64,000 bases of DNA from Natronococcus sp. A-GB1 (GTDB lineage Archaea; Halobacteriota; Halobacteria; Halobacteriales; Natrialbaceae), in contig NZ_JARUKW010000015.1 in the NCBI RefSeq assembly GCF_029688845.1, positions 62,001-126,000 of the forward strand, in the 5' to 3' direction. Shown one piece after another: positions 26,483-34,906 of the stretch. Made by a program: the position numbers and the translations under genes. The notes below the pieces were generated by a model. It made no database searches, was not told where the DNA came from, and worked only from the letters and a program-made list of their open reading frames with translations. How positions within the stretch are numbered: position 1 is the stretch's first letter; each line of letters starts with the position of its first letter.

Positions 26483-28075
26483 TTATCCCTTGCCGACAAT
26501 CATATCGCCTGTTTCTAGAATGAACGAATCCGGATCAAACTCAAAAATAGCATTACCATTGCGAATAATAATGAGGGGGTTCATGTCCGTCTTTCGTTCT
26601 GCTTCAGCAACTGTTTTCCCGGATAGATAGTCAGATGTGACCGATGCTGTGAGTATTTGTGCCTTAAATGAAGTTAACGGGGAATCGTCAAAAATAGTTG
26701 TAGCGATCATCTGCCCACTGATTGTCGCAAGAGCTTCGACAGTGGCCGCACCTGCACGATACAACTTCGTTGTGTTCTCTTCTTCGATTGCTCTGACAAT
26801 AATTTCTGCATCAGGATTCATATCACTCGCTATTAGTGTCGTGAAAATCGCAGTCGTATCATTCGAAACAGTCACAATTACTGCAGAAACGTCTTCAATC
26901 CCTGCTTCCTGAAGCACGTCTGGCTGGCGTGCGTCTCCAACAATGTCTACACCAGACTTATCTTCGGTATCAAGTACTGTCACTGCCATATCCTCTTCAG
27001 ATAATGCTTTTTTTGCAGCCGCTCCGGACTCTCCATAGCCGGCAATCAGCACCCGTTGGGGTATCCTTCTATGATTGGTTGATCGCAACCCAGCTTGCAA
27101 ATCATTTATACTATCAGAGGTGCCAGCGATCAAAAGATGGGTAGTCTCCTCAACTTTAAAATCGGAACCCGGTAGTCTAATGAACTCGTTTTTGTCCCAC
27201 GCACCGACCACAGTCACCCCATATCGTTTATGGAATCGACAATCAGCGAGCGTCGTATTACAAAAGGGGCTTTCTTCAGTAACTGAGATTTCAGCCAGTT
27301 CCAGATCATCAGTAATCTCCATCCGGTTTTCGACAATCGACATCGTAGCCGTTTTCGCTCGGACAGCGAGGCTTTCGCCAAGTAATTGCCGTGGGGAGAG
27401 TAATTCGTCAGCACCAGCGATCCGTTGGTACTCACGTAATTCTCTATCTTCGGTGACGGCGATCGTCGTTACTTCAGAATTTATCTCTCGAACAGAAAGA
27501 ATGATGCTGGCATTGACATCGTCAGATGCATCCACAACGACTGCCGCAGCCTTATCGACACTAGCTTGTTCCAGAGTGGTAACGACTTCAGGATCCCCGT
27601 GTACGACTGTCTGCCCTGCTTCGTATAATTCAGTAGCTATTTCGAAGTCAGATTCGACAATTACATATTCTTTTCCCCGCGTGTCCATCTCGGAAGCGAA
27701 TGATTCAGTGCGAGGAGTGACCCCACAAATGACAACATGATCCTCAAGTGTCACTGGATCTGTCGGTAGTGAAGGCTGAAATGCCGATCGGAGCCAGGGG
27801 ACAACGACCGCATTGATCGCTGCAAGAATCAGACCGACACCAGCTAATTGCATTCCGATAACCAGAATATTCATCTGTGGTGTTTCCCAGGGTGCGTCCT
27901 GCCCATACCCGGTCGTGGTAAAACTCTGGAAAACTACTTCAAGCGACTGAATCATGCTCTGTGGCCGGTTCTCCCATCGGGCCATCCCAATGTTGTAAGC
28001 GACTGTGAAGATGACCGTCGTCACCATGACCAAAATCAGAAATCGCCACGTGCGTGATGACAGCCTATATACCAT
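26483..28075 (-). CDS. Potassium channel with tandem RCK (TrkA-N/TrkA-C) modules
   Basis: The 530-residue protein has TM1 (about residues 10-30), a pore loop with the K+ filter-like TTTGYGQD (about 52-59), TM2 (about 68-95) and then two RCK units, each a Rossmann TrkA-N (HVVICGVTPRT and RVLIAGYGESG) plus TrkA-C. This is the MthK/Kch-like layout with a duplicated regulatory ring, gated by nucleotides, cations or redox cofactors. Codon use is AT-rich (many ATA, AAA, TCA) and unlike neighbouring genes, which suggests acquisition by transfer. It is divergent from a short weak ORF and 157 bases from no obvious partner. Confidence 0.87.
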   Translation of the reverse strand: MVYRLSSRTWRFLILVMVTTVIFTVAYNIGMARWENRPQSMIQSLEVVFQSFTTTGYGQDAPWETPQMNILVIGMQLAGVGLILAAINAVVVPWLRSAFQPSLPTDPVTLEDHVVICGVTPRTESFASEMDTRGKEYVIVESDFEIATELYEAGQTVVHGDPEVVTTLEQASVDKAAAVVVDASDDVNASIILSVREINSEVTTIAVTEDRELREYQRIAGADELLSPRQLLGESLAVRAKTATMSIVENRMEITDDLELAEISVTEESPFCNTTLADCRFHKRYGVTVVGAWDKNEFIRLPGSDFKVEETTHLLIAGTSDSINDLQAGLRSTNHRRIPQRVLIAGYGESGAAAKKALSEEDMAVTVLDTEDKSGVDIVGDARQPDVLQEAGIEDVSAVIVTVSNDTTAIFTTLIASDMNPDAEIIVRAIEEENTTKLYRAGAATVEALATISGQMIATTIFDDSPLTSFKAQILTASVTSDYLSGKTVAEAERKTDMNPLIIIRNGNAIFEFDPDSFILETGDMIVGKG

Positions 28076-28099
28076 ATTTACTGCTTTAGTTGAACTACC

Positions 28100-28354
28100 A
28101 TGAAATTGCTCATGGTATTAGTGAACAACGCCGAGCAAGTACGCTTAGCTATGGCTATATTAAAATCCTCAAGAAGTGATAGTTTTACTGTCGTGCTGAG
28201 TATAGAGCATGGATGCAGCAGTCAATACCTGTTTATTGATGTCGGAGAGCTGGCTCTCGAAGTTTTAACGGACTCTGAATTCGAGCGCCGCGAACGCCAC
28301 AGACGACTGGTCGACAATACCCGGCTTTCGTGTGGGAACAGAATATCTAGATAA
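28100..28354 (+). CDS. Possible short ORF, 84 residues
   Basis: An ORF begins at ATG 28100 (KLLMVLVNNAEQVRLAMAIL) divergent from the channel gene and overlaps the 3' end of the UspA-ferredoxin gene by eight bases. The first half looks like a betaalphabeta start reminiscent of PII-like or UspA modules; the second half is Arg-rich and less convincing. It could be a truncated gene. I do not recognise a family. Confidence 0.3.
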   Translation: MKLLMVLVNNAEQVRLAMAILKSSRSDSFTVVLSIEHGCSSQYLFIDVGELALEVLTDSEFERRERHRRLVDNTRLSCGNRISR

Positions 28355-29519
28355 TCCGCTCACGGAGCTGCTCGAGCTGTTTGGCGTTGTAGACTAATTT
28401 CACCTCGTCGGTCGTCGGTGTGGCGACGCAGGTCAACCGCAGGTTCATCTCATCGACCTCCTCATCGGAGAGGCTCCGGTTGACCTCCATCTCGACCTCG
28501 CCATCAACCAGTACCGCAGCACAGTTGATACAGCCACCACCCCGACAGTAGAACGGCCAGTCGTAGCCTTCCCCCTCGGCCGCTTCGAGGATGTACTCGC
28601 CCTTTTCGACGGTCATCGTCCCGTAGGCCTCTGCCGTCAGGTCGGCCTCGGCCGCCTTCTCGAAGAGATCGTCGTCCTCCAGCGACCAGGCTCGATCCTC
28701 GATTACTTCGTAGTTGAGGAACTCGACGGTGGCGCCGACCGACTTCGGTTTCACAGAGACGACCGGAACCGGCGAGAACCGCACCGTGCGTTCGGTGACG
28801 CTCCCGAGCAGGTATCGCCTGAGGCCAGTGTGACCGTGTGTCCCCATCACGACGACATCGATCCCTGCCTCCGCCACGTATCCGGCGATCGCCTCGTGCG
28901 GCCGACCGCTCTGTGTGGCCGTGACGACCTCCACGCCGGCGGCTTCGCTCCGATCTCGGACGTCGTCGATCGGCGACGACTCCTCCTTGCGCTCCTCCGA
29001 CGTGACGTGCAGTGCGTGGAGCGTCCCGCCGACCTCGGCCACGAGGTCGATCGCGTGCTCCGTGGCGGCTTCCGCTCCCTCGCTCCCGTCGGTCGGGACG
29101 AGGACGTTATTCACCTCGAAGTCGATGACGGTATCTTTGTGGACGGTCATGACGGGGATCGGAGACTCCCGGAGGGTCTGTTCGGCCACGCTGCCGAGCA
29201 GGAACCGGCCGAGCCCCGTCCGGCCCTGCGTCCCCATCACGACGACATCGACGCCGCGCTCTTCGGCATAGTCGATGATCGCCCGGTGGATCGCCGACTC
29301 CTCGTCGTCGATGATCTCCGTCTGTGCGGTAAGACCGGCCTCGGTCGCGATGCCCTCGATATCCGTCACGGCCTGTTTTGCTCGCTCTTCGCTGCCCGGC
29401 TCCCGAACGGAGACCACGGTCAGATCGGAGCCGAAGTGTTCCGCCATCCGGACGGCGACGGCTCCGGCTCGCTCCGCCACTTCGCTCCCGTCGGTCGGGA
29501 CGAGGATCTCGTTGTACAT
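28347..29519 (-). CDS. UspA-UspA-[2Fe-2S] ferredoxin fusion protein
   Basis: The 390-residue cytoplasmic protein contains two universal stress domains and a complete halophilic plant-type ferredoxin. UspA-1 (residues 1-130) has the ATP-site motif GTQGRTGLGRFLLGS (96-110); UspA-2 (136-258) has GTHGHTGLRRYLLGS (226-240). The ferredoxin (about 264-390) includes the haloarchaeal acidic insert LEDDDLFEKAA and cluster Cys at 325, 330, 333 and 364 (C-x4-C-x2-C...C). The ending VKLVYNAKQLEQL matches free haloarchaeal ferredoxins. ATP-binding stress domains tied to an electron carrier is unusual. I start at ATG 29519; an upstream GTG is possible. It is divergent from the haem membrane protein at 29755. 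Confidence 0.9.
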   Translation of the reverse strand: MYNEILVPTDGSEVAERAGAVAVRMAEHFGSDLTVVSVREPGSEERAKQAVTDIEGIATEAGLTAQTEIIDDEESAIHRAIIDYAEERGVDVVVMGTQGRTGLGRFLLGSVAEQTLRESPIPVMTVHKDTVIDFEVNNVLVPTDGSEGAEAATEHAIDLVAEVGGTLHALHVTSEERKEESSPIDDVRDRSEAAGVEVVTATQSGRPHEAIAGYVAEAGIDVVVMGTHGHTGLRRYLLGSVTERTVRFSPVPVVSVKPKSVGATVEFLNYEVIEDRAWSLEDDDLFEKAAEADLTAEAYGTMTVEKGEYILEAAEGEGYDWPFYCRGGGCINCAAVLVDGEVEMEVNRSLSDEEVDEMNLRLTCVATPTTDEVKLVYNAKQLEQLRERII

Positions 29520-29608
29520 ACATGAGAGCACCGTTGCCGTCCCATATTAAACCCGGCTGTCATTCCAGTCTAAAGGAACCATCTACAGATGGAGCGAGCC
29601 GAATGTCT

Positions 29609-29620
29609 GAAACCGGGCCA
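29609..29620. promoter_or_regulatory. GAAACCGGGCCA element in the Usp-ferredoxin/haem-protein divergent region
   Basis: This 12-mer lies about 90 bases before the UspA-ferredoxin start and 135 before the haem protein start. A near-identical core occurs at 51362-51374 before the CBS-MaoC gene and a variant at 53650-53662. The function is not known. Confidence 0.3.
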
Positions 29621-29754
29621 ATGCTCCCCCCGCGGGACGCATACGATGACGACCGGAGCAAACCTTATTTTAAACCCGAATCCGGCTGCCAATCCACAAT
29701 CCGATAACTATAATTTATAACTGAAGGCTTCGAACGTCGACGTGGAAACAGATA

Positions 29755-30396
29755 ATGTCGGTAGACACGAACAACGATCTCACTCATCATCTTGCGGTGG
29801 GTATCGGTAGCGTCGTATTCGCCGCGTTGTTGTGGGTGGCCGGATATCACGAGCAGCGAGTCGTCGGAGCAGTGCCGTGGTTCCTCCTGGTTTTGGTGTT
29901 GCTCGTCGGGCCGACGGTGAGGCTGTGGCCCGGAATCAGGCGCCGGTTCTCCGGCAACTTCCCCGTTAACTGGCGGGCGGAACTGGGGATCTGGTTCGCG
30001 ATTTGGAGCGTCGTTCACCTGCTTTTCGTGTTCCACGCGAGGGACTGGGACGTCGTCGGCTACCTGGCTGACATGAGCCCGTGGGCGTTCGGATCGTTCG
30101 TGGCCGTGATCATGGCGGTCGGGCTCGCGGCTACCTCGAACAACCGAGCGTACGACTACATGGGCGGGAAAGCGTGGAAGTGGCATCAGACTGTCGGTGC
30201 GTACGCGATCTTCTGGCTCCTCACCGTCCACATCTACGACAGGGCCTATCTCCGGCCCGGGTTCCCGTCCGACGATCCGCTCCACTGGTTGTATCTGAGC
30301 ACGCTCGTTCTCGTCGTCGCCCTCCAGGTCGCCGCGTTCGCCAAGGTCATCTCCCACTATCAGAAGACGGGTGAGTATCCCTCAGGGCTGAACTGA
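29755..30396 (+). CDS. Ferric-reductase-like haem b transmembrane protein
   Basis: The 213-residue protein has about six TM helices and the His spacing of ferric-reductase-like/YedZ (MsrQ) domains: WSVVHLLFVFHARDWD, then WKWHQTVGAYAIFWLLTVHIY, giving pairs of His on two helices for b haem. MsrQ-type proteins pass quinol electrons to a redox partner; FRE-type ones move electrons across the membrane. No partner molybdoenzyme is adjacent, but the divergent gene encodes a UspA-ferredoxin fusion. AT-rich AACTATAATTTATAAC lies about 40 bases before the ATG as a likely promoter. Confidence 0.8.
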   Translation: MSVDTNNDLTHHLAVGIGSVVFAALLWVAGYHEQRVVGAVPWFLLVLVLLVGPTVRLWPGIRRRFSGNFPVNWRAELGIWFAIWSVVHLLFVFHARDWDVVGYLADMSPWAFGSFVAVIMAVGLAATSNNRAYDYMGGKAWKWHQTVGAYAIFWLLTVHIYDRAYLRPGFPSDDPLHWLYLSTLVLVVALQVAAFAKVISHYQKTGEYPSGLN

Positions 30397-30699
30397 TCTG
30401 CTCGGTTAAATCCCTGATTTTAGACGAGGATCATCCAGCCACCACGACGTATCCACCGACGAGTACCCACTACAGCAGAACCAAACCAGCAATCCAACCT
30501 GTGTGCCCAAAAAATCACATAACATCTCTGTCATATAACCACTGCACGATACGCGCGCTGTATTCAGCACGACTCTCTCAACAGTTCTGTTAGCTGACGG
30601 AAGTAAGCGTGTTAGGTTCGCATGCTCCACATAACGTTCGACTAACTCGGATCTCGCTTCATTACTGAATCACGGAATCGCGTTCCCGCCTACTGTTTC
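30397..30699. other. Intergenic region with no supported gene
   Basis: About 300 bases with reduced GC between convergent genes. A 74-codon minus-strand frame exists, but its composition (Cys/Trp/Ser clusters) is not convincing. It may be residue of an old insertion. Nothing else was recognised. Confidence 0.4.
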
Positions 30700-31665
30700 T
30701 CACTCGAGTTCGGGAAGAACCTCATCGCCGAAGTCCTCGACGAACCGTTTCTGCTCGCGGGTGACGTTGTGCAACAGGAGCTTGTCGACCTCGAGTGCGA
30801 GGTCCCGCTGGAGCCACTCGAGGTGGTCCTTGGGGTCGGCCGAGACCCGGACGCTCTCGGCGACCTGCTCGCGGGTGACCTGCTCGCCCAGCGCGTCGAA
30901 CTCCTCGGGGGTGCGGAGCTTCTGGGTGACCGAGCCGGGGGCGCAGTTGGTACGCCACTGGTTGTAGGCACCCTCGAGAGCCGCGTCGTTGTCCTCGTCG
31001 TAGGCGAGTTGAACCTTGAGGGCGACCGGTTTCTCCGGGGCGTTCTCGCGGAACGCTTCGACTCGGTCCTCGAGGCCCTCGTGGTCGGGCGTCGCGATCG
31101 TGATCAACCCCTCGACCCAGTCGCGGGTGCCGAGCCAGCGGGCGGTCTCTGCCGAGAGCGCGGCGCCGAACAGCGGCGGCGGCGACTCGGGACGGGTGTA
31201 CAGCGTGGCCCGCTCGACGTCCACCCGTCCGTGGTGGGTCACCTCCTCGCCATCCCACAGACGGTGCATGATCTCGGCGCACTCCTCGAGGCGAGCGTTG
31301 CGCTCGTCCTTGAGCGGCCACTCCACACCTGCGACCCCTTCGTTCATCAGCTGGCCGCTGCCGACAGCGAACCAGAACCGCTCGGGGTACATTTCCCGGA
31401 GCGTGGCGGCCGACTGGGCGACGATCGCCGGATGGTAGCGGTAACCGGGCGCGTTGACGGTGCCGAACGACAGCGAGGTCCGCTCCATCGCCGATCCGAG
31501 CCACGACCAGACAAACCCCGACTCGCCCTGGCGCTCGCTCCAGGGGTGGAAGTGATCGGAGGCGAGCACCGCGTCGAACTCGTATTCGTCGGCGAGTTCG
31601 ACGTACTCGAGCAGGTCGCTCGGCGCAAACTGCTCGTGGGAGGCGTGGAAACCGATCTCGACCAC
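30700..31665 (-). CDS. LLM-class flavin-dependent oxidoreductase (F420 or non-F420 type)
   Basis: The 321-residue protein is a bacterial-luciferase-like TIM barrel: MVEIGFHASHEQFAPSDLL, then DAVLASDHFHPWSERQ, AVGSGQLMNEG and ADPKDHLEWLQRDL. It resembles the glucose-6-phosphate dehydrogenase-like subfamily annotated as TIGR03885. Haloarchaea use F420, and many LLM enzymes bind it, but this subgroup may use FMN. The start is GTG, three bases after the stop of a 58-residue gene, indicating coupling. Confidence 0.85.
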   Translation of the reverse strand: MVEIGFHASHEQFAPSDLLEYVELADEYEFDAVLASDHFHPWSERQGESGFVWSWLGSAMERTSLSFGTVNAPGYRYHPAIVAQSAATLREMYPERFWFAVGSGQLMNEGVAGVEWPLKDERNARLEECAEIMHRLWDGEEVTHHGRVDVERATLYTRPESPPPLFGAALSAETARWLGTRDWVEGLITIATPDHEGLEDRVEAFRENAPEKPVALKVQLAYDEDNDAALEGAYNQWRTNCAPGSVTQKLRTPEEFDALGEQVTREQVAESVRVSADPKDHLEWLQRDLALEVDKLLLHNVTREQKRFVEDFGDEVLPELE

Positions 31666-31668
31666 GGC

Positions 31669-31845
31669 TCACACCTCCGTGGCGTCGCTTCGGGATCGCC
31701 CCTCGAGGCGTCGATCCGGCTCGGTCGCTCGAGACGGACGGCTCGCGACGAGCCAGATGCCGTCCGCAAGTCGACTGGTTCGAAGCTCGTTCCGCCTGCG
31801 GTCTACGGGCGACTCGAGGTCGTCTCGTTCGGGCGTCTCGCTCAT
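31669..31845 (-). CDS. 58-residue acidic/basic hypothetical protein, upstream of LLM enzyme
   Basis: An ATG-initiated ORF (SETPERDDLESPVDRRRNEL ... DGIWLVASRPSR) ends three bases before the GTG of the flavin enzyme, so the two are almost surely cotranscribed and translationally linked. It has no TM segment or Cys. Coding is supported by codon bias and operon spacing; the family is unknown. Confidence 0.5.
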   Translation of the reverse strand: MSETPERDDLESPVDRRRNELRTSRLADGIWLVASRPSRATEPDRRLEGRSRSDATEV

Positions 31846-31940
31846 ACTGGCGCTGTCACCGTCCGTCGCCTAAACCCCGCTCCCTGAATGTGCTTCCCGC
31901 GGCCCAGCAGTATTTCCGGATCCGTCCCGTCGAAACGGGC

Positions 31941-32576
31941 ATGCTCGTGCTCGGCGACGCCCACGCCTCCGATCCGGACCGACGGGAGAGCTTGCTCGCA
32001 CACTACCGCAGACTCGAGCCCGACGCCGTGTTGCAGGTCGGCGACCTCGAGTGCTACGAGCTACCGGCGCCGACGTGGTTCGTGGCGGGCAACAACGAGG
32101 CGTTCGACACGATCGAAGTGCTGCGAAACGGGAAGCAGGAGGGAACCCGGAACGTCCACCTGCTGGCGAGTGCGGCGGCGACCGTCGAGGGCGTCCGCGT
32201 GGCGGGGCTGTCGGGCAACTACGCGCCGACGCAGTACGACCGCCTGCGCGCCGAACTCTCGGGCGATCGGCGGCGACACTTCACTCACGAGGACGTCGAG
32301 CGGGCGGCCGAGCTCTCGACCGTCGACGTCTTGCTCGTCCACGAGGCTCCCACCGGGCTGTTGTCGTACGGCTACGACCCCGGCTGCGAGTACATCGACG
32401 GGCTGCTCGAGTCGCTCTCGCCGGAGCTCTGTCTCGTGGGACACCACCATAGTCACCGCGAAGCCGAGATCGCGGGCACCCGCGTCGTGAGCCTCGCGCC
32501 GGCCTGGGAGCGCTACTACGAACTCGACCAAGAGACGCTCGCCCTCGAGAGCCACGAGCTCGACTCGAGCGAGTGA
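31941..32576 (+). CDS. Metallophosphoesterase-like protein
   Basis: The 211-residue protein fits a compact calcineurin-type phosphoesterase: MLVLGDAHASDP (GDxH-like metal motif), VLQVGDLECYE (GD), FVAGNNEAFD (GNxE in place of GNHD), VHEAPTG and VGHHHSHRE (GHxH-like). The substitution of E for HD in the third motif is seen in some family branches but could affect catalysis. Substrates range from nucleotides to nucleic acids. I chose the ATG before the first motif rather than the upstream GTG. It abuts the convergent hydrolase with no spacer. Confidence 0.8.
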   Translation: MLVLGDAHASDPDRRESLLAHYRRLEPDAVLQVGDLECYELPAPTWFVAGNNEAFDTIEVLRNGKQEGTRNVHLLASAAATVEGVRVAGLSGNYAPTQYDRLRAELSGDRRRHFTHEDVERAAELSTVDVLLVHEAPTGLLSYGYDPGCEYIDGLLESLSPELCLVGHHHSHREAEIAGTRVVSLAPAWERYYELDQETLALESHELDSSE

Positions 32577-33371
32577 CTACTGTCGAGGCGCGACGCGCTG
32601 GTGCACGAAGTTCTGAAGCCGTGCGTTGTACATCTTCGGTCGGTGGAGGTTACAGATGTGGCCGACGCCCGCGAGCACCTCGATCCGCGCGTCCTGTGCG
32701 GCGGCCCCGTGCTCGCGCTCGCCGCGACGCATGATCTTGTCGTGCTCGCCGTTGACGATCAGCGTCGGCCCGGGGTACGTCGAGAGCTTCTCACGGAAGT
32801 TCACACCGCGGACGTCCGGGCCGGCGTCGCCGAACTGCTTGGGATAGAAGCCCGCGTCGATGATCGCCGCCTCGACATCCGGTGGCAGATCGCGGTTGCG
32901 GACCCACCGGGTCGCCAGACGTTCGACGGCGCGCTTGCCGACGTCGGGTCGGGTGAGCAGGCGTGCGAGGGTACCGTTGGCCCGCGTCACCAGCCGCATC
33001 CCGCGGACGGGGTTCGCGCTGCTTCCCGTCAGCACCAGCCCGTCGACCTGCTCGGGGTGGCGGGAGGCGTACTCGGTCGCCACGTAGCCGCCCAGCGAGA
33101 GCCCGACCAGCACCGCGCTGCCGTCGGTCGCGGTCTGGATCGCTTCCTCGAGGCGGTCGATCGCCGGCTCCATCCGGAACGTCTCGTCGGCGAACGTTCC
33201 GTGTCCGGGCAGATCGTGCGCGACGACACGGAACTCGTCGGCCAGCGCCCGCCGCTGGGGGAGCCACATCTCCTTGGTGAACATCGCGCCGTGGACGAAC
33301 ACGATCGCCTGTGCGTCCGCCGGGCCGTCGACGTCGACGCCCTCGAGGTCGTTGCGGTCGAATATCTCCAT
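32577..33371 (-). CDS. Alpha/beta-fold hydrolase
   Basis: The 264-residue enzyme has the oxyanion-hole FVHGAMFTKEMW, nucleophile elbow GLSLGG (Ser about residue 94), an acid in VNGEHDKI and catalytic His in GVGHICNLHRP. It is a soluble esterase/lipase-like protein; the substrate is unknown. ATG 33371 is preferred to the GTG two codons earlier. The stop is directly adjacent to the convergent phosphoesterase stop. Confidence 0.85.
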   Translation of the reverse strand: MEIFDRNDLEGVDVDGPADAQAIVFVHGAMFTKEMWLPQRRALADEFRVVAHDLPGHGTFADETFRMEPAIDRLEEAIQTATDGSAVLVGLSLGGYVATEYASRHPEQVDGLVLTGSSANPVRGMRLVTRANGTLARLLTRPDVGKRAVERLATRWVRNRDLPPDVEAAIIDAGFYPKQFGDAGPDVRGVNFREKLSTYPGPTLIVNGEHDKIMRRGEREHGAAAQDARIEVLAGVGHICNLHRPKMYNARLQNFVHQRVAPRQ

Positions 33372-33537
33372 ACCCACTCAGTGTACGACGACGTGGTTAG
33401 TTCCCGGCCCGGAAACGACAACTGAGCGCCGTCGTCGACCATCGAAATAAATTCTAACGTGCGATATCAAACGAGATTGGTGGTAGCGATCGGTCTATCC
33501 CGTCACTCGAGGAAAGGATTCGGACGGCCGCTCGCGC

Positions 33538-34035
33538 TCAGTGGTTCTCAGTGTCGGCGTCGTCGCGACGGTCGTCGTTCGAACTCTCCGTCCGACCCAA
33601 TTTCTCGTCGATCGACACCTCGACCTCGGGGCTGCGGTCCGGATCCGACGGGTCGAGTTCGGCCTCCGGCTCTCGGTCCGTCAGGGCGTCGGGGCCCGCT
33701 TCGGCGCCGCGGTCGGTCGGCTCGGTCGCCTCGAACGCGTCGGTCTCGTCTTCGGTCGCTGCGCGATTTCGATCTTCGGCGTCGAACTCGAGCGAGCGAC
33801 CGGGCTCGAGAACGAGCCGATCACCCTGCCGCTCGTCCACGGCGGCTGGCTCGAGCGGGCGCGTCTCGTCGGGGCCGGTCGCCATGGCGGGCACTGCCGA
33901 CTCCGGACCGTCAGTCGCGGGCGGGGGACAGACCCGGACGACGGCGCCGTCGACCGCCGCGACGACGCCGACTGTCTCGCCGTCGGCCGTCTCGACTCGC
34001 GCACCGATATCGTCGTCCGTGAACGTATCGCACAT
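33538..34035 (-). CDS. PRC-barrel-like acidic protein
   Basis: The 165-residue protein has a short N-terminal beta domain (FTDDDIGARVETADGETVG, VVRVCPPP) like a PRC barrel, then a long acidic low-complexity tail with predicted disorder. PRC barrels bind RNA or proteins in ribosome maturation and photosynthetic complexes. The next gene upstream (34139-34795) has the same fold with a membrane anchor, so the two are probable paralogues and may be cotranscribed. Confidence 0.65.
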   Translation of the reverse strand: MCDTFTDDDIGARVETADGETVGVVAAVDGAVVRVCPPPATDGPESAVPAMATGPDETRPLEPAAVDERQGDRLVLEPGRSLEFDAEDRNRAATEDETDAFEATEPTDRGAEAGPDALTDREPEAELDPSDPDRSPEVEVSIDEKLGRTESSNDDRRDDADTENH

Positions 34036-34138
34036 AGGATCGATCTCACGGCAGCAAAAAAGAGCGTGGTGCCTGCAGAAGTCAGCCTCGAGGCAACCGA
34101 ACGCGGTAGGGGTCCGGGACGTCAGTGGGAGACGGGAG

Positions 34139-34795
34139 TTACTCCGTCGCGGCGGAGACGTCGTCCGTCTCGGTTTCAGTCTCCGGCGTCGGTTCGCCCG
34201 TCGGGCGAACGAACTCCCGCTCGAGGTGGACCCGCGTACTGCTGATCTCCCGGACGTCCTCGGCCTCGAGGACGAAGGCCTCGCCGACCTCCATCCGGTC
34301 GAGGCGGATCAGGATCTGGTCGAGCGCGTCGGGGCTAGGTTCGACGCGGGCCTGCTCGCCGCCGACCGACGCGACGGTGCCGATCACCTTGCCGTCGGCC
34401 CGCTCGACGAGCTTGCCGAGGTCCTCGCTCGTGAACGTTCCCTCCTCGACGTCGTCTGCGTCGCCGACGGCGGCACCTGCGACGCCAGCAGCGGCCGCTT
34501 CGGACGAGGAGACGGCTGTCTCAGCTTCCGGCGAGGCGGCAGCAGCCTCGTCTTCCGAGGAGGCGTCGGTCGTCTCGTCCTCCGGGAGGACGTCGGCCGT
34601 CTCGACGGCGACGTCGGCTCCGAGCTGTTCGCTCCACTTCGAGGAGACGATCGGCGCGACGGCGAGAAACACCATCATGACCATGAACAGCGCCAGCATG
34701 GCGGTCGCGACGACCGTGACGCCGTACGTGGCGTCGAACGCGACGATGTTCGAGGCGATACTCGCTGCGGTGCCACCGGTAGTGACGGGACTCAT
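34139..34795 (-). CDS. Membrane-anchored PRC-barrel protein
   Basis: The 218-residue protein starts with an N-terminal hydrophobic segment (about residues 24-52), followed by an Ala/Glu/Ser-rich linker and a PRC-barrel-like domain (about 115-190, FTSEDLGKLVERADGKVIG). The acidic C-terminal tail is typical. Its 3' end lies 103 bases from the start of the related gene at 34035. The probable role is structural or binding; no catalytic residues are visible. Confidence 0.68.
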   Translation of the reverse strand: MSPVTTGGTAASIASNIVAFDATYGVTVVATAMLALFMVMMVFLAVAPIVSSKWSEQLGADVAVETADVLPEDETTDASSEDEAAAASPEAETAVSSSEAAAAGVAGAAVGDADDVEEGTFTSEDLGKLVERADGKVIGTVASVGGEQARVEPSPDALDQILIRLDRMEVGEAFVLEAEDVREISSTRVHLEREFVRPTGEPTPETETETDDVSAATE

Positions 34796-34906
34796 TGACG
34801 TTGGTCCTCACATCGCGATCCGCTCCTATGAGGATTTCTCTTCTCCGCCGTCCCGAGAGATCCGCTCATGTCGCCCGAGAGCTCCCCTCGAGCGTTCTCG
34901 GCCCAG

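Noticed and set aside
30406-30630. 74-codon minus ORF in the 30.4-30.7 kb gap
   Set aside because: No start-signal support, irregular composition and no recognisable family; not enough for a gene.
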